From NCBI GenBank assembly GCA_030268105.1, contig BSDZ01000103.1:2546501-2610500 (forward strand): DNA of 64,000 nt. Direction: 5' to 3'. The notes under the pieces were generated by a model. It did not search any database, was not told the DNA's origin, and saw nothing but the letters and a program-made list of their open reading frames with translations. The stretch comes from Volvox africanus (lineage: Eukaryota; Chlorophyta; Chlorophyceae; Chlamydomonadales; Volvocaceae). The translations under genes were made by a program, and so were the position numbers. Within the stretch, counting starts at the first letter, position 1; each line of letters starts with the position of its first letter. This document shows, piece after piece, positions 12,201-22,140 of this stretch.

Positions 12201-13416
12201 GGGAGAGTCTGGGGGTAGGGGTTGTACATCAGGCTGCAGTACAGCGAGTTTGGGGGATTTAATGGGTAGGTACGTAGGTATCTGATTGGGCGTTGGCTGG
12301 TTGCAGGTTTATAGCGCTTCGAGTTCTCCGTTATTGCTGTTCTAATTAATTTTTTTCGCCTGCTCCCATTGCCTTGCCTTTTCCCTGCTTTTCCCCCCGC
12401 CTGCTCGCGAGTGTGCGTTCTGAAGACGTGGGCGCCTAAGGATGCGAGTTACCATGGCCCTGGTTGTGGCCCTGGTAGAGCGTGTTGATCGCATTACTAT
12501 TATTATGCACTATGCCTTATTTTTTGCTCTCTTTCCGGAAACGTTCAACGAGGCGTCAAACCCGGCGCTGTGTGGACCACCACTTGAACCTTTTCACGCG
12601 CACCCGCAGGTGTCGGCATCGCTGCCGGTCCACTGCAGGTGGGTCCAGCTCCTGGAGGAGGAGTTCTTCCGTCAGGGCGATATGGAGAAGCAACACAGCC
12701 TGCCCGTCAGCCCACTGTTTGACCGCTGCAAACCGGGCATCACCAAAAGCCAGGTCCGTCCTCATGATTAGAGCCCTCGCGGTGTTTCAACTCATTCGGG
12801 CTGATTGCCGGTCTTAGGTTTCTGGTTGAGAATTCACTTATGGGGAGAAGGGAAGGGGGTTTTCGCAGCGTCGGATGGGACCGGCAAGTGGGGAACCAAT
12901 AGATCGCTGTTTCGAGGAGGCGGCCGCTTTAGAGAGGCCGCTGCCTCCTGTCCTTGACTTGGGCAATATCAGATTATGTATGTCTCGTCCTGAGATTCAC
13001 CATACAGGTCTTCTGCTCGGCTAAAACATGTGGCACACAACTCTCACGGCCGAAGCAGATGTGTTCTAGAAGGCCGCGGGCCCGCTAGTGCACTAGCGCT
13101 GCATTGGACTGCCTCTGTCGCTCAACTTGATCCTGATTGATTGCTTCCTTCATTTCCAGACTTCAACAGAGTTCACCCCTAACCTGTATGCGGAGCTTCA
13201 ATCTGCTAATATGTACCCCAACCACGCCTTTCTTTCCCGCCGCAGATCGGATTTTTCGACATTGTCGTAATTCCGCTGCTGAATTGCTTCTCCCGTGTAT
13301 TTTCCAATACCAAGCCGCTGCTCACCTACACAATGCGGAATTACAAGTACTGGGGTGAGCAACAGAAGCTGGAGCAGCAACTGGCCGCCAATGGCGCAAG
13401 CAGGCATGGCAAGTGA
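286..13416 (+). CDS. Class I (PDE1-type) 3',5'-cyclic nucleotide phosphodiesterase with N-terminal coiled-coil exon array; 5' partial
   Basis: Hydrolyses cAMP and/or cGMP to the 5'-monophosphate. Exons by eye: 286-444, 1827-1985, 2277-2435, 2810-3010, 3234-3392, 3818-3880 (degenerate), 4406-4564, 4686-4844, 5359-5517, 5733-5891, 6308-6445, 6760-6864, 7114-7152, 7372-7455, 7887-7982, 8438-8589, 9158-9569 (start uncertain), 9950-10107, 10234-10309, 10546-10685, 11112-11253, 11573-11703, 12029-12176, 12610-12753, 13246-13416. Splice phases agree throughout. The catalytic domain starts near 9950 and shows [36 protein letters not shown] and KCSDLGH, so all class I metal ligands are present, followed by EEFFRQGD and SQIGFFD. 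The N-terminal part is a run of 53-residue charged helical repeats, then a conserved linker ([16 protein letters not shown]). No start codon is visible; the gene continues left of the window. Nucleotide specificity cannot be read from sequence. The reading frame in exon 8438-8589 is debatable (see findings). Confidence 0.9.
714..780. repeat. 67-bp direct repeat, left copy
   Basis: Identical over 67 bases to 1544-1610, beginning CCAGTCATACC and ending GTGTATGTGA. The composition is host-like. The two copies bracket the AT-rich bacterial alaS fragment, which suggests a duplication of host sequence made during the insertion. Confidence 0.95.
781..1537 (-). pseudogene. alaS: Alanyl-tRNA synthetase (alaS) fragment of Rickettsiales type, inserted in an intron
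   Basis: AlaRS charges tRNA-Ala. Read on the minus strand, the piece covers much of the class II aminoacylation core: [13 protein letters not shown], then [37 protein letters not shown], the motif 3 segment DTGMGLER, and [20 protein letters not shown]. The extreme N-terminus, editing domain and C-terminus are missing. The start is scrambled: the NVGYTAR...NFSFGDY stretch expected before FKEEA is absent. Homology stops at the left repeat, after which the frame runs into host sequence. AT content and codon use are far from the flanking algal exons and typical of Rickettsia relatives. It lies antisense in the intron between exons 286-444 and 1827-1985 and has no introns of its own. It is not expected to make a working enzyme. 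The Rickettsiales assignment rests on recalled family features and composition. Confidence 0.9.
1544..1610. repeat. 67-bp direct repeat, right copy
   Basis: Exact copy of 714-780 in the same orientation, directly following the alaS fragment. Beyond it the sequence resumes as ordinary intron leading to the exon at 1827. Confidence 0.95.
3818..3880 (+). other. Degenerate repeat exon with apparent GC donor
   Basis: This 21-codon segment keeps the first residues (ASAEADKA) and last residues ([10 protein letters not shown]) of the 53-residue unit but lacks the middle, as if internally deleted. It follows an AG, but the base pair after the final CAG is GC, not GT, so splicing would need a GC-AG intron or a GT four bases later. 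It stays in phase, so inclusion or skipping is tolerated. It could be a decaying exon. Confidence 0.6.
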
Positions 13417-16400
13417 TGAGAGGAAATCCACAGTGCCATCGCCACCACCTGTGAGTGTGGTGGGGCGCTGCATCGACTGAAGGGGCACGACGGACAAGAG
13501 GGCACCATATGGGAATGGGATCACTAGGTCACTAGGTGCCCTCACCCGCCGCGAAACGAATGGGCGAGGGACATCGTAGGTTTGACTCTCCCCAGAGAGG
13601 GGATCCTTCATTTGGTAACGCTGTGAAACCAAAGGTGATATGAGCTGTGCGGCAGGATTTATGGGTTTTGTGAGCCATTCCACTAAATAAGTCTACTACG
13701 CACTGGTAAGGACCCAGGTGTGGCGAATGTTGGCCAGCGCCTGTGGGAATGGCAGTAAATATTGCTTTCCGGATCCCATCGATTCTTGACGGTTTGATTC
13801 ATCCACCCCACCCCACCTCATCCCCCCGTTTGACGGTTTGATCCTAATCTCCAGTCAGTGTGGGAGGGATGGGGTCGTATCGGGGATGGGAAGGATCATA
13901 GCACCATCGAGTCCGATGTTGAAAGGTGGTTAGGGCCTGCGTTCTAGAGGGCATGAATGATGCTCGGGGCTGGCAGGGACAATTGCAGGGTGATGGCGGG
14001 GGGCTATGCTGTCCCAGGACTCCCAGGGGCTGGCATTCCCAATGTGGACTAGAACAGACGGATGGACGGTGTTCACTTACAACAGCACTTCCATGCACTG
14101 CGCATATCCAGTAGTGGTATGTAGTGGCTGTGTGGTTATGAATGGGGCGCGGATGCGAATATGCAGCGAATGGTCAATGCTTTGCGTCCGCTTAAAAGTT
14201 TTTCGGGCGGTGAACTGCTTTCGCCGTGATATCGTGCCACACCGCGCCGTGCTCCCTTCCGGTAGCGCGGTAAATTGCGTTGCATCTGTTATGATGCATT
14301 CGTGCGTAGGTGCGTACCCGGTCGTAATGATGCTCATGTTTTGGTGATCATGACACCGGTGTGTGGGTATCCATGTATATAGGGCGTCAGTGGCCTTCTG
14401 CCTCCCCGTCCCGGGGTCCCGGGGTCCGGGATACTCGCGTATCCGATCGTGACCTCCGACCTGGTGGAGGCGTTTGGCGCAATCCCATCTCTCCAGGGCT
14501 GAACTTGTATTTTAACGTGCTTGCCACACTACTGCACTATCACCGTGACGTAACTGCACTAAATGTGGACGGCATTACATCGCAACATGCTTACCCAACT
14601 CGCCACATTTCTTCGCCGACTGTGTCAACGGGCAAAGAGGAGCTGGCGTGCGCCCCCGCGGGGCCGCATGTGTGTTTTCCCTCCACAACTGGATTGTGTA
14701 ATGCACTGCAGCGCTGTTTGTGCTGCGTCATGGTATGTCATTTAGCTTTTCATCGTGTCGTATAATATCGTATTTTGCCACGTCATGTCGTGTCGGTTCG
14801 GTCCGGATGTGTTGCCCACGGGGATGATCTGTTATCGCAAGTGGGCCGAAGTGTCTGCATTTTGCTTAGGTCGGGGTCTGTGTACCGTCGATTTGTCTCT
14901 CCGTGTGGCAAGAGTCCTGGTCCACACATCCCTGCTTGGCCAGGTGCCCCGAGGACAGAGGGGCACCTGGCATGCTCTGTCATCCACCACTTCTTGTGCC
15001 AGCAAAGCAAAGCTAAGCGTGATGGCGCCCTCTAGCACACTTGCAGGCTATCCGATACGTTACACACGCGCGCACACCTTCACCTATGACGCTTAACTCG
15101 TGCAGTCCCGCTACGCACCGGCGTAGCGTTGTTCATTCGCATTACGGTGGTGATATTACAATTCATAACATCTGCGGCAGTGTGACTGCAGCGCAGCTCA
15201 TGCACATGGAAGCGCGTGCGTGCACGTCCAACCCCCCTGGGTATGTCTCGCGCGTTGTGCACATTTCCTGTGCACGCATGTGGGAATTAGCGGCCTGGTT
15301 AAGTGAGTAAGTGTTGCTCTCCGTTTGCGGGAGAATACCAAGGCTAGTTGATTTAAAATCAACTAAGGCATCTCCTTTGACCGTGGACGGTGTGAGGCCA
15401 GATGTCGGTGCCGGTACTGAAAGGTGTGCCCTTGAATGAAAACACCAAGAAGACGAGGAATGCAATTCGCCACCTGGACAGAGATACAGGTCAATCTTGA
15501 ATCTCATACTGCATGTGTCCGAGTTCAAGGCGAGGTAGAAGATAGATAAGAGTCCAGATATTCACAGCTGACAATCCAGAAGTGCATGTAAGGAATAGCT
15601 GCATTGGAGGTGGAGATGAGTGGCCGTGCGCCGGCACGGCTGCCAGCGACGCTGTCTTTATTTTTATATTGGGTGGCGCCGGTGCTGTCCTGGTGTTCAA
15701 CCATCCAATATTCGTTTGGCTGGCGGATAGACTGCGCTGATGACTCAGACTCACGCTACGATAATTTGCGTTCGAGTGAGTGATTGGGCGGTTAGGGGTT
15801 GTGTGTGATTACACACATGTCTGTCATGGTGCATGCACGAGTAACGCACAGCGATGCTCACCGGCGCACCGGCCTTCTGCGTGTGCTGACCACACGAGAA
15901 AGGTGTATGAGCCGCAAGGGGCGGCAAGGGCCGGCGGACTGGAGCCGTACCCGGCTGATCTGGAGAAGCTGGTGTGGATCCTATACCTGTGCTTCTGAGG
16001 TGCACATATTCGGAAAGTGGGTCTCACTTGTATCTCTGTGGCTGGCGGGAGAGTTTCCAGAAGCACGTATCAATACCGGTCATGGCTGGCCAAGTGTGCA
16101 CGGTGAGCCTCCCCACAGCTGCATTCACATGTCCTCTCTACATGTTTCTCTTCCCATGGTTTCAGCCTTTATGCAGCGGGAGCTGGATACGTCACGGGGC
16201 TTTTGATCTGCTCGTTGAGATCTTTCGTCATGTCATCTGCGTATCGTCACCTCAATGTCTCCACCGGTGTTCCCGTCATACCAGGTTATGTACGTTGAGG
16301 CACTCGCATCTCTGGCCATCGCCAAGTTTGCGTTTTGTTTGTTGTCGACCCATGACGGGGAACCTGGACGGGGAGCGGGGTGTCAAGTAGGTAGGCCTCA

Positions 16401-17789
16401 GCCAACTGGCGTTTGGAAAATGAAACATGTCCCTTATGTCACCGTCATGTAAGAGCTTGCACGCACTGACCCTCTTCCACCGTCCTTGCATCTTGCGACG
16501 AACATATGCGTGCTGAGACGCTTGTGTGTGCGGGAAGGTTGCGGAGAAGGTGGAGTTTTGTCTCGTATCCCGTTCAGGTTGATTTTGCAAATTCGCCTGT
16601 TGCTTCCGCATCAGCGGGCTGCCGCCACGCAGGTTCAAGGGGATGCGGTGTGGATTACTGGGTTGTTAGAAGGACTCTTAAGTCGTCAAAAGCGACGCAA
16701 TCCAGACATGTGGGTTATGTGTGGGTTCTTCGTTTGGCTGTGGACCGGCCGGCGTTTTGGAAGAGAGTCTGTACCTAAGGGACCAGTGCCCACAGGCCAC
16801 GTCATAGTCCTATATAAAGATGGGCGAGCGGATTGCGTGGATGCGTGTCTTCAGTCAGGCGTTGCGGACTTCGAAAGTTTTGGTATATTAGAGGAAAAAA
16901 GGGCAGGAGGCCATGTTACCTGAGGCGGCCCCCTGTTTGTAGGACTCGATTCATCCCTAGGGACAAGTTTTTGCGTGCACGCATCTGTGCGGGTCCCAGG
17001 ACTGAAGCTCGTGGGAGTCAATCCTTATAATTTTTCTAAACCCTGGAGACACTGCAACAGTACGGAAAGTCTGTCTTTGCCTGCTACCGCCCTTGTGCGG
17101 TCAGGTGGTTGTGTTTTGCATGCGACTATTATGGCTGCGCCGGCGGGAAGCCCTAGGTGAACTGCATTCGAGATATCCACACTTCTTGCCGTTACGTCCG
17201 TTATTCTCGTCGCCTGGTTTTGCTGTGGTGCTAGTGATATGCCCTGAGGACAGTTGCGTTATGCGTTGCTTGCATAATTTTAGGACGATGAATAATCTTA
17301 TTAACCAATTCTGGCGTGAATTTCACTGCAAAGTCTCGCATTAACAGCTGCGCAAATGCCTCTTCTGGAACGGAAATTTGGATCCGTAACCGCCGTGGCG
17401 CAGGAGGCCAAGAGCAAGAGCTCGTAATTGTCGGGGGACCTTGCATTGTCGTGCGTAATGTAATACTGAAAAATAACCAAAGAAGCTGACCTAGGTCTGT
17501 GTGCATGCGGTGGTACGTTGATGCCATCATTTTTCAGGGGCTTTGCCCCCAAACAAGTAACAAGCAAGCCTAAACCGCAGAGGTTGCATAAGTGAATTCA
17601 ACACCAAGAACTTTGAATATGTATTTTGGACGGTATCAGTATAGCAGCAGTATACATAGTGTTCGAGTCCGACCACGCTTGGCGATTCCACGCTTTCGGC
17701 CCTCCCCGGTCGCCTTCGCCGCTGTGATCCAAGTCGACGAAATTCAAAAGTTTGATCATCAATCCGTCCTTGGGAATTGCTGGGCAACG
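13417..17789. other. 3' UTR and intergenic stretch with two weak candidate exons
   Basis: No gene is recognised. The first 1.3 kb is probably 3' UTR of the phosphodiesterase. Two short plus-strand segments read like protein and have splice-like borders: 16285-16386 (34 codons, contains YVEALASLAIAKFAFCLL) and about 16633-16713 (27 codons, contains VQGDAVWITGLLEGLL). I could not link them into a gene or to the downstream adenylyltransferase gene, whose ATG at 17790 is self-sufficient. They may be chance open frames or a missed gene. Confidence 0.3.
14697..14701 (+). terminator. Candidate poly(A) signal (TGTAA) of the phosphodiesterase gene
   Basis: First TGTAA noticed on the plus strand after the stop codon at 13416. 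TGTAA is the usual volvocine poly(A) signal. It implies a long 3' UTR of about 1.3 kb, so an earlier non-canonical site is possible. Confidence 0.4.
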
Positions 17790-20700
17790 ATGTCAGCAGC
17801 TTCAGCAACGAATTGCGATGCGGTTTTAGCGGTGCTCGAAAGCGTGGACGCTGAAAGCTCTGCAATTTTGGTTGATTCCATTGTTAAAGCTCCTCATGCA
17901 ACATGGTGCTACGCTTTCTTCTCTGGTACGTCGAGTTAGGGCTGCCTACAGGTTGAACACTTACAAATTGCAGCCTGCTTGGGTGTGATTAGCACTGCTG
18001 CTTCTTGTGGGTATGGGAAAATATTGTTCACGGATGCATATGCTGCGCTTTAGGGATATCTGGTAGGTATGGAATCCGAGCATTCCTTTTGCAACGGATG
18101 TTCCAGTCATTTTGAATTGGATGATATTGAGCTTAAAATTACTATATTATTCTCGTCTTGAGAAGTTGTTCGCCTCACTCTTCCGTCAGTTGGCATGCGT
18201 TGGCTTCCGTTGATGTTCAGGTGCGGCCTCCATATTTGGCCGTGAGGACGCAGTTGAAGTCACCGCTGGGGACATCAATTCCTTGGCATGTCTGCTGGAT
18301 GCCATCGCTGTCAGCGATCAACCCCGCATGCGGTGCGTACCCCTTCTGGCAGCTGCTGGCTGGACACTTGGTAAGTATCGTCCACGACATCGGGTTCCGC
18401 TGGTCAGCAGTGACCTCAAAAAGGGGTATGTCAAAGAGTCTGACTGTAAAAAGCCATGTGGATAGCCCGCTGGGTCCGTCCGGATCTGCTGTCTGGGATG
18501 TTACCATCACCATTCACAACATTCCGTGGTCTGATTGCTCCGTACCTGTCGATCGCTTTTTCTATATTTGCTTGGTCGTCGGGATATCCAGATTGTATCG
18601 CCTCGTTGCCGTTGGTGAGCATGCTGCTGGTGCTGGTGCCGGCGCCCACATTGTGCCACCGGAGTCAGCGCCCTGTTGATGAAGCAGCGGGCAATCCTTG
18701 TATGCCGCAAGTGCAAGGTCTCGGTTGGGTTCCCGACAGCAGGGGCTCTGACACTGGCGCTGACATTGCCACCAGCCCCGCTGCCACCAGCTCGTGTGAT
18801 ATAGCTGAAGCTGACGCTGTCGACGCTCATCGTGTTATCACAGCTGCCGGAGGGCAATTTAAGGGGCCGATGGCTATCGCGTCGCAGCTTGAATGGCTGC
18901 GTCCGAAAGTCCTACCACGCTGGGCGACCCAGATCATGGTAATCCCTGCTGCCGAGAATAGAGGTGAAGGTTCAACAAGTGAGGGGGGCGGAGGATTCAT
19001 GGATTCTGCATGTGACAATGGACGGCCCGGCCCCGAGCGACGAAATAATTCTGGAGCTGCCGTACTTTCAGAATTCAGGGCTGCGAGGCCGGGTCAGCCT
19101 GGTAACGCAGCTGCTGGGCCCGCTGCAGCACAGGCACAGAGCGGACATCAGCAACCAAATGAAATTTCTGGAGCAGGGCGGTTGCCGAAACACATCTACC
19201 AGTCGTCTTCATTTTCTGCTTCGCTGGCACGTTATGTAACTCTCGTTGATGACGTGCCCGCGCGGGCGGACGCACCGCTGGGGTTTGAGCGGGTGGCAGT
19301 AGGCGGCACTTTCGATAGGCTGCATGCTGGCCACGAACTTCTGCTGGCAGCAACGGCGCTGGTGGCGAAGAGGTTTGTGTTTGTGGGCGTGACAGGTGCG
19401 GACGGGCAAAACGGGTTTTCTATAAATGGCAGTTTTGGCCAGTGCCACGCGGCCTGCAGCATTTGTTGCTGCTTATCGCCGAAACGTTTAACTCTTGTTC
19501 CATTAGTCCACTACTACCGATTGTCATTGTGGCTTTCTGGTCGCCACACGAATAAGCCAGGTACTTCTCCAGGCATGCTTCAATAACGCACACTCTCCCT
19601 TGTCCTCAAATGGTGGTTTCTTTCTCCATTCCGTCGGCCTGGTATGGGCACTGGCCACAGCTGACGCACTTCTGGCCAACAAGTCGCATAAGGATTTGCT
19701 ACAGTCGTATGAAACACGGGCTCGGGAAGCAATGTCTTATATGCAGGCCGTGCGGCCTGGACTACAGGTGCGCGGCTTTCGGTGGGGTTTTCGGTCTCCT
19801 CCGTGGTTGGGATATGCAGTTGCATGGTCATTTTCTTGGGCTGCGACATAGTTTGGGTCCTTGCACAGGCGTCACCTCCAATACGTCCGCTGCACAAGAG
19901 CGTGCTCTAAATGCTCTATCCCACGGCATTCAAAACTTAAATTAATAGACAGTACATCCCTGAACACTTGTAACGTTTCATCTGGCCATCGTACGCAGAT
20001 CGAGGCGGGGCCACTTTCTGATCCTAAGGTATGATTTGTTCCACGTATAGTTACGACTAAAGTAGGTGGTGTCCTGAGGGCATGGACGGGTGGACAAGAT
20101 GTGGGATACGGAGAGTTCCAAAGGCCTGGGGCGGATAATGACATGAACGTGGCACTTTATGTCCCGGTGGTGCACATTCCCGCTTTCTCTAACAGCTTGC
20201 AAGGGGGTACTGGCTAGTCAGTATATGAGAAATATCCTGCCAAGAGTGACGGCTCTCTGATGGACGAGAGAGCAAGGATTGAGGACTGAAGGCCCGAATG
20301 AACAAAGAAGCCAGCGAGTTCAGAGGCACAGGGACATATCCTATGGAATGATTTTTGGGATGTTTTGAGTAGACAATTGACCAGGTTGCTAACGGCTACC
20401 ATTGCAAATAGTGCATCAGATGGGTTAACTTGCACACCCGGCCCTTACAATATGCGATACATTTGCATCGAAGTACTGAGGCGCGTCGCCATTTGCAAAG
20501 ATTTCGGTGTATTGCAATGTTTTCAAGTTATTGCAATGACTATAACTTTGCTCAGGCTCCTACACTGGCAGAACTGGACCCCGATATGGAAGCCTTGGTT
20601 GTGTCCGTGGAGACACTGCCGGGCGCTGTAGCGATCAATGCTGGACGCCATGCCCGCGGCTTTCACCCCTTATCCGTTATTACAGTTCCTGTAATCGGTA

Positions 20701-20849
20701 TCCACGGCAACCCAGAGGTGGAAAACACATCCGGCTTTCCTAACAAGCTGAGCTCATCGAAGCTGCGGGAGTTGGAGGCCAGAAAGAAAGCTGTTGATTC
20801 CGTTCAACCTGCCAGTGCACAGGAATATGGATATGATGAAGAGTGTTGA
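17790..20849 (+). CDS. PPAT: Phosphopantetheine adenylyltransferase (eukaryotic type) with N-terminal extension; one base apparently missing
   Basis: Catalyses 4'-phosphopantetheine plus ATP to dephospho-CoA, the penultimate step of coenzyme A synthesis. Exons: 17790-17925, 18221-18370, 18962-19395, 19661-19767, 19999-20028, 20556-20849. The nucleotidyltransferase signature GGTFDRLHAGH lies near 19306-19338. It is followed by the eukaryotic PPAT run DALLANKSHKDLL, QAVRPGLQ, LVVSVETLPGAVAINAGR and LSSSKLRE. About 180 residues precede the catalytic domain (MSAASATNCDAV..., AGDINSLACLLDAI, DGPAPSDEIILELPYF). This is longer than the single-domain plant enzyme; animal CoA synthase also has an N-terminal region, but homology is not shown. 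Phases match at all junctions except inside exon 3: near 19177 the frame must shift by one base, as if a G were missing in CAGGGCGG. With that base the model is 383 residues. The ATG was chosen because it opens exon 1 in frame. Confidence 0.85.
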
Positions 20850-20958
20850 TTTGATGCATTTGTTATACAAAGCAAGCATACCGCATGTTCGCAATCAGGT
20901 ATTGTTGGGACTTTTCGTTCACTTGGCCTTCGATTGAAAGTCCATACGCCATCAGATC

Positions 20959-20963
20959 TGTAA
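20959..20963 (+). terminator. Poly(A) signal TGTAA of the adenylyltransferase gene
   Basis: TGTAA about 110 bases after the stop codon at 20849, a normal volvocine distance. Confidence 0.6.
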
Positions 20964-22140
20964 CGTAAATAATTCAAATGAGGGATATTTTTCTACCACT
21001 CGCCTTCGGATGGTATACTAAAACGTACACATTGAAATGTACTGGCTTGCAAACACAATTAATTTTCATACAATTCCGCGTAACATATCTCGCTCAATCC
21101 CTCAGAAGTGCCCTCAGAAGTAAATCATAAACTGTCGACATTGCGCACGAGGCACCTTATCCAGAATATTCCCCTCCATTTCGTAACCCGACGGTCTGCA
21201 TCATACTCCCAAAAGACCCCCAGCCTAAACCCCGTGGTTTCGCACACATCATTCGTGCGAAACGCTTGAGTCACACCGCACAGATATCATTAGTCTTTGC
21301 TATCTCGCTCCTCTGACCTGCACTATACCTCTCCAGCAAAACGAACTCGGGCCGCAAAATGTCAAGGCTGCAAGGCTGCCGTTATGAAAGAAATGCAAAC
21401 GTTCCAAAAATGCTCAACAAGAGGCCAATCCAAATATACGCACAAATTTGAAGCAGAGGCAATCAGAAAGCAAGCGCAAGAGAATGAAAATTCTTCGTTT
21501 CCTTCTACAGATGGCGTGAGACCTGCTCTGCCATGGTGAATGCGACCTCTTCCGCTTAACTCCCATGTGCCACACTGCCCTTACAAGGCAGCTTTCCTCA
21601 CCGCACCAGATCCTACTTGCCACGCAAAAACCTCAACCCCACCGCTGCCACACCAAAGCAGCTCGGGGAGGAGCACGGGACAAGCAGTGGCTACGGAGAT
21701 CTAGGCACAAACACGCGCGCCGTCAGCTACATATTACGTCGCCAAAGCAACTGCATGACCGTCGGATAGCGAGCGTGTTCAACCGCATTCGACCGCCGGT
21801 AATCGGTGTGCATGTCTGAGGCACACGCACATGCAATTGAATCAGTGACCTAACAGGTACATATATATACGCCAGCGGCAGACTGTGCACGGGTTTTCTA
21901 CAAATTTCCCAGTATAAGTAGACCAGGTCAGCGGCCATCCCTGCATTTAGTTGCATGTAGGAAGGGGCCACGGTGTTTGGACTGGCTTAACTGGGCAGGT
22001 CTTCTCCCATGCCGCGTTGCAGCCCTGGAAGCTGAAAGGGTCGAAGACCTTTAGCGCTCGCAACCCGCAAGACGCATCCAGCAAGCCTCGATTAGCACCA
22101 GAAGCCACTGGCAGATCACATTGCATTGCCAGAAGGCGGC
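20964..22140. other. Convergent intergenic region, mainly 3' UTRs
   Basis: Lies between the plus-strand adenylyltransferase stop and the minus-strand desaturase stop. Only short, unconvincing open frames are seen; the right half is probably desaturase 3' UTR. Confidence 0.5.
21581..21585 (-). terminator. Candidate poly(A) signal of the desaturase gene
   Basis: TTACA on the plus strand, TGTAA on the minus strand, about 560 bases downstream of the FAD6 stop codon. Confidence 0.45.

Noticed and set aside
17655..17680. GTTCGAGTCC resembling a tRNA T-arm
   Set aside because: The flanking bases do not pair as a T-stem and no acceptor or anticodon arm is found.
18456..19586. A 376-codon open frame through the adenylyltransferase exon read as one exon
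   Set aside because: Upstream of about 19177 its codon use and composition are poor, while the neighbouring frame is CTG-biased and splices in phase with two upstream exons.
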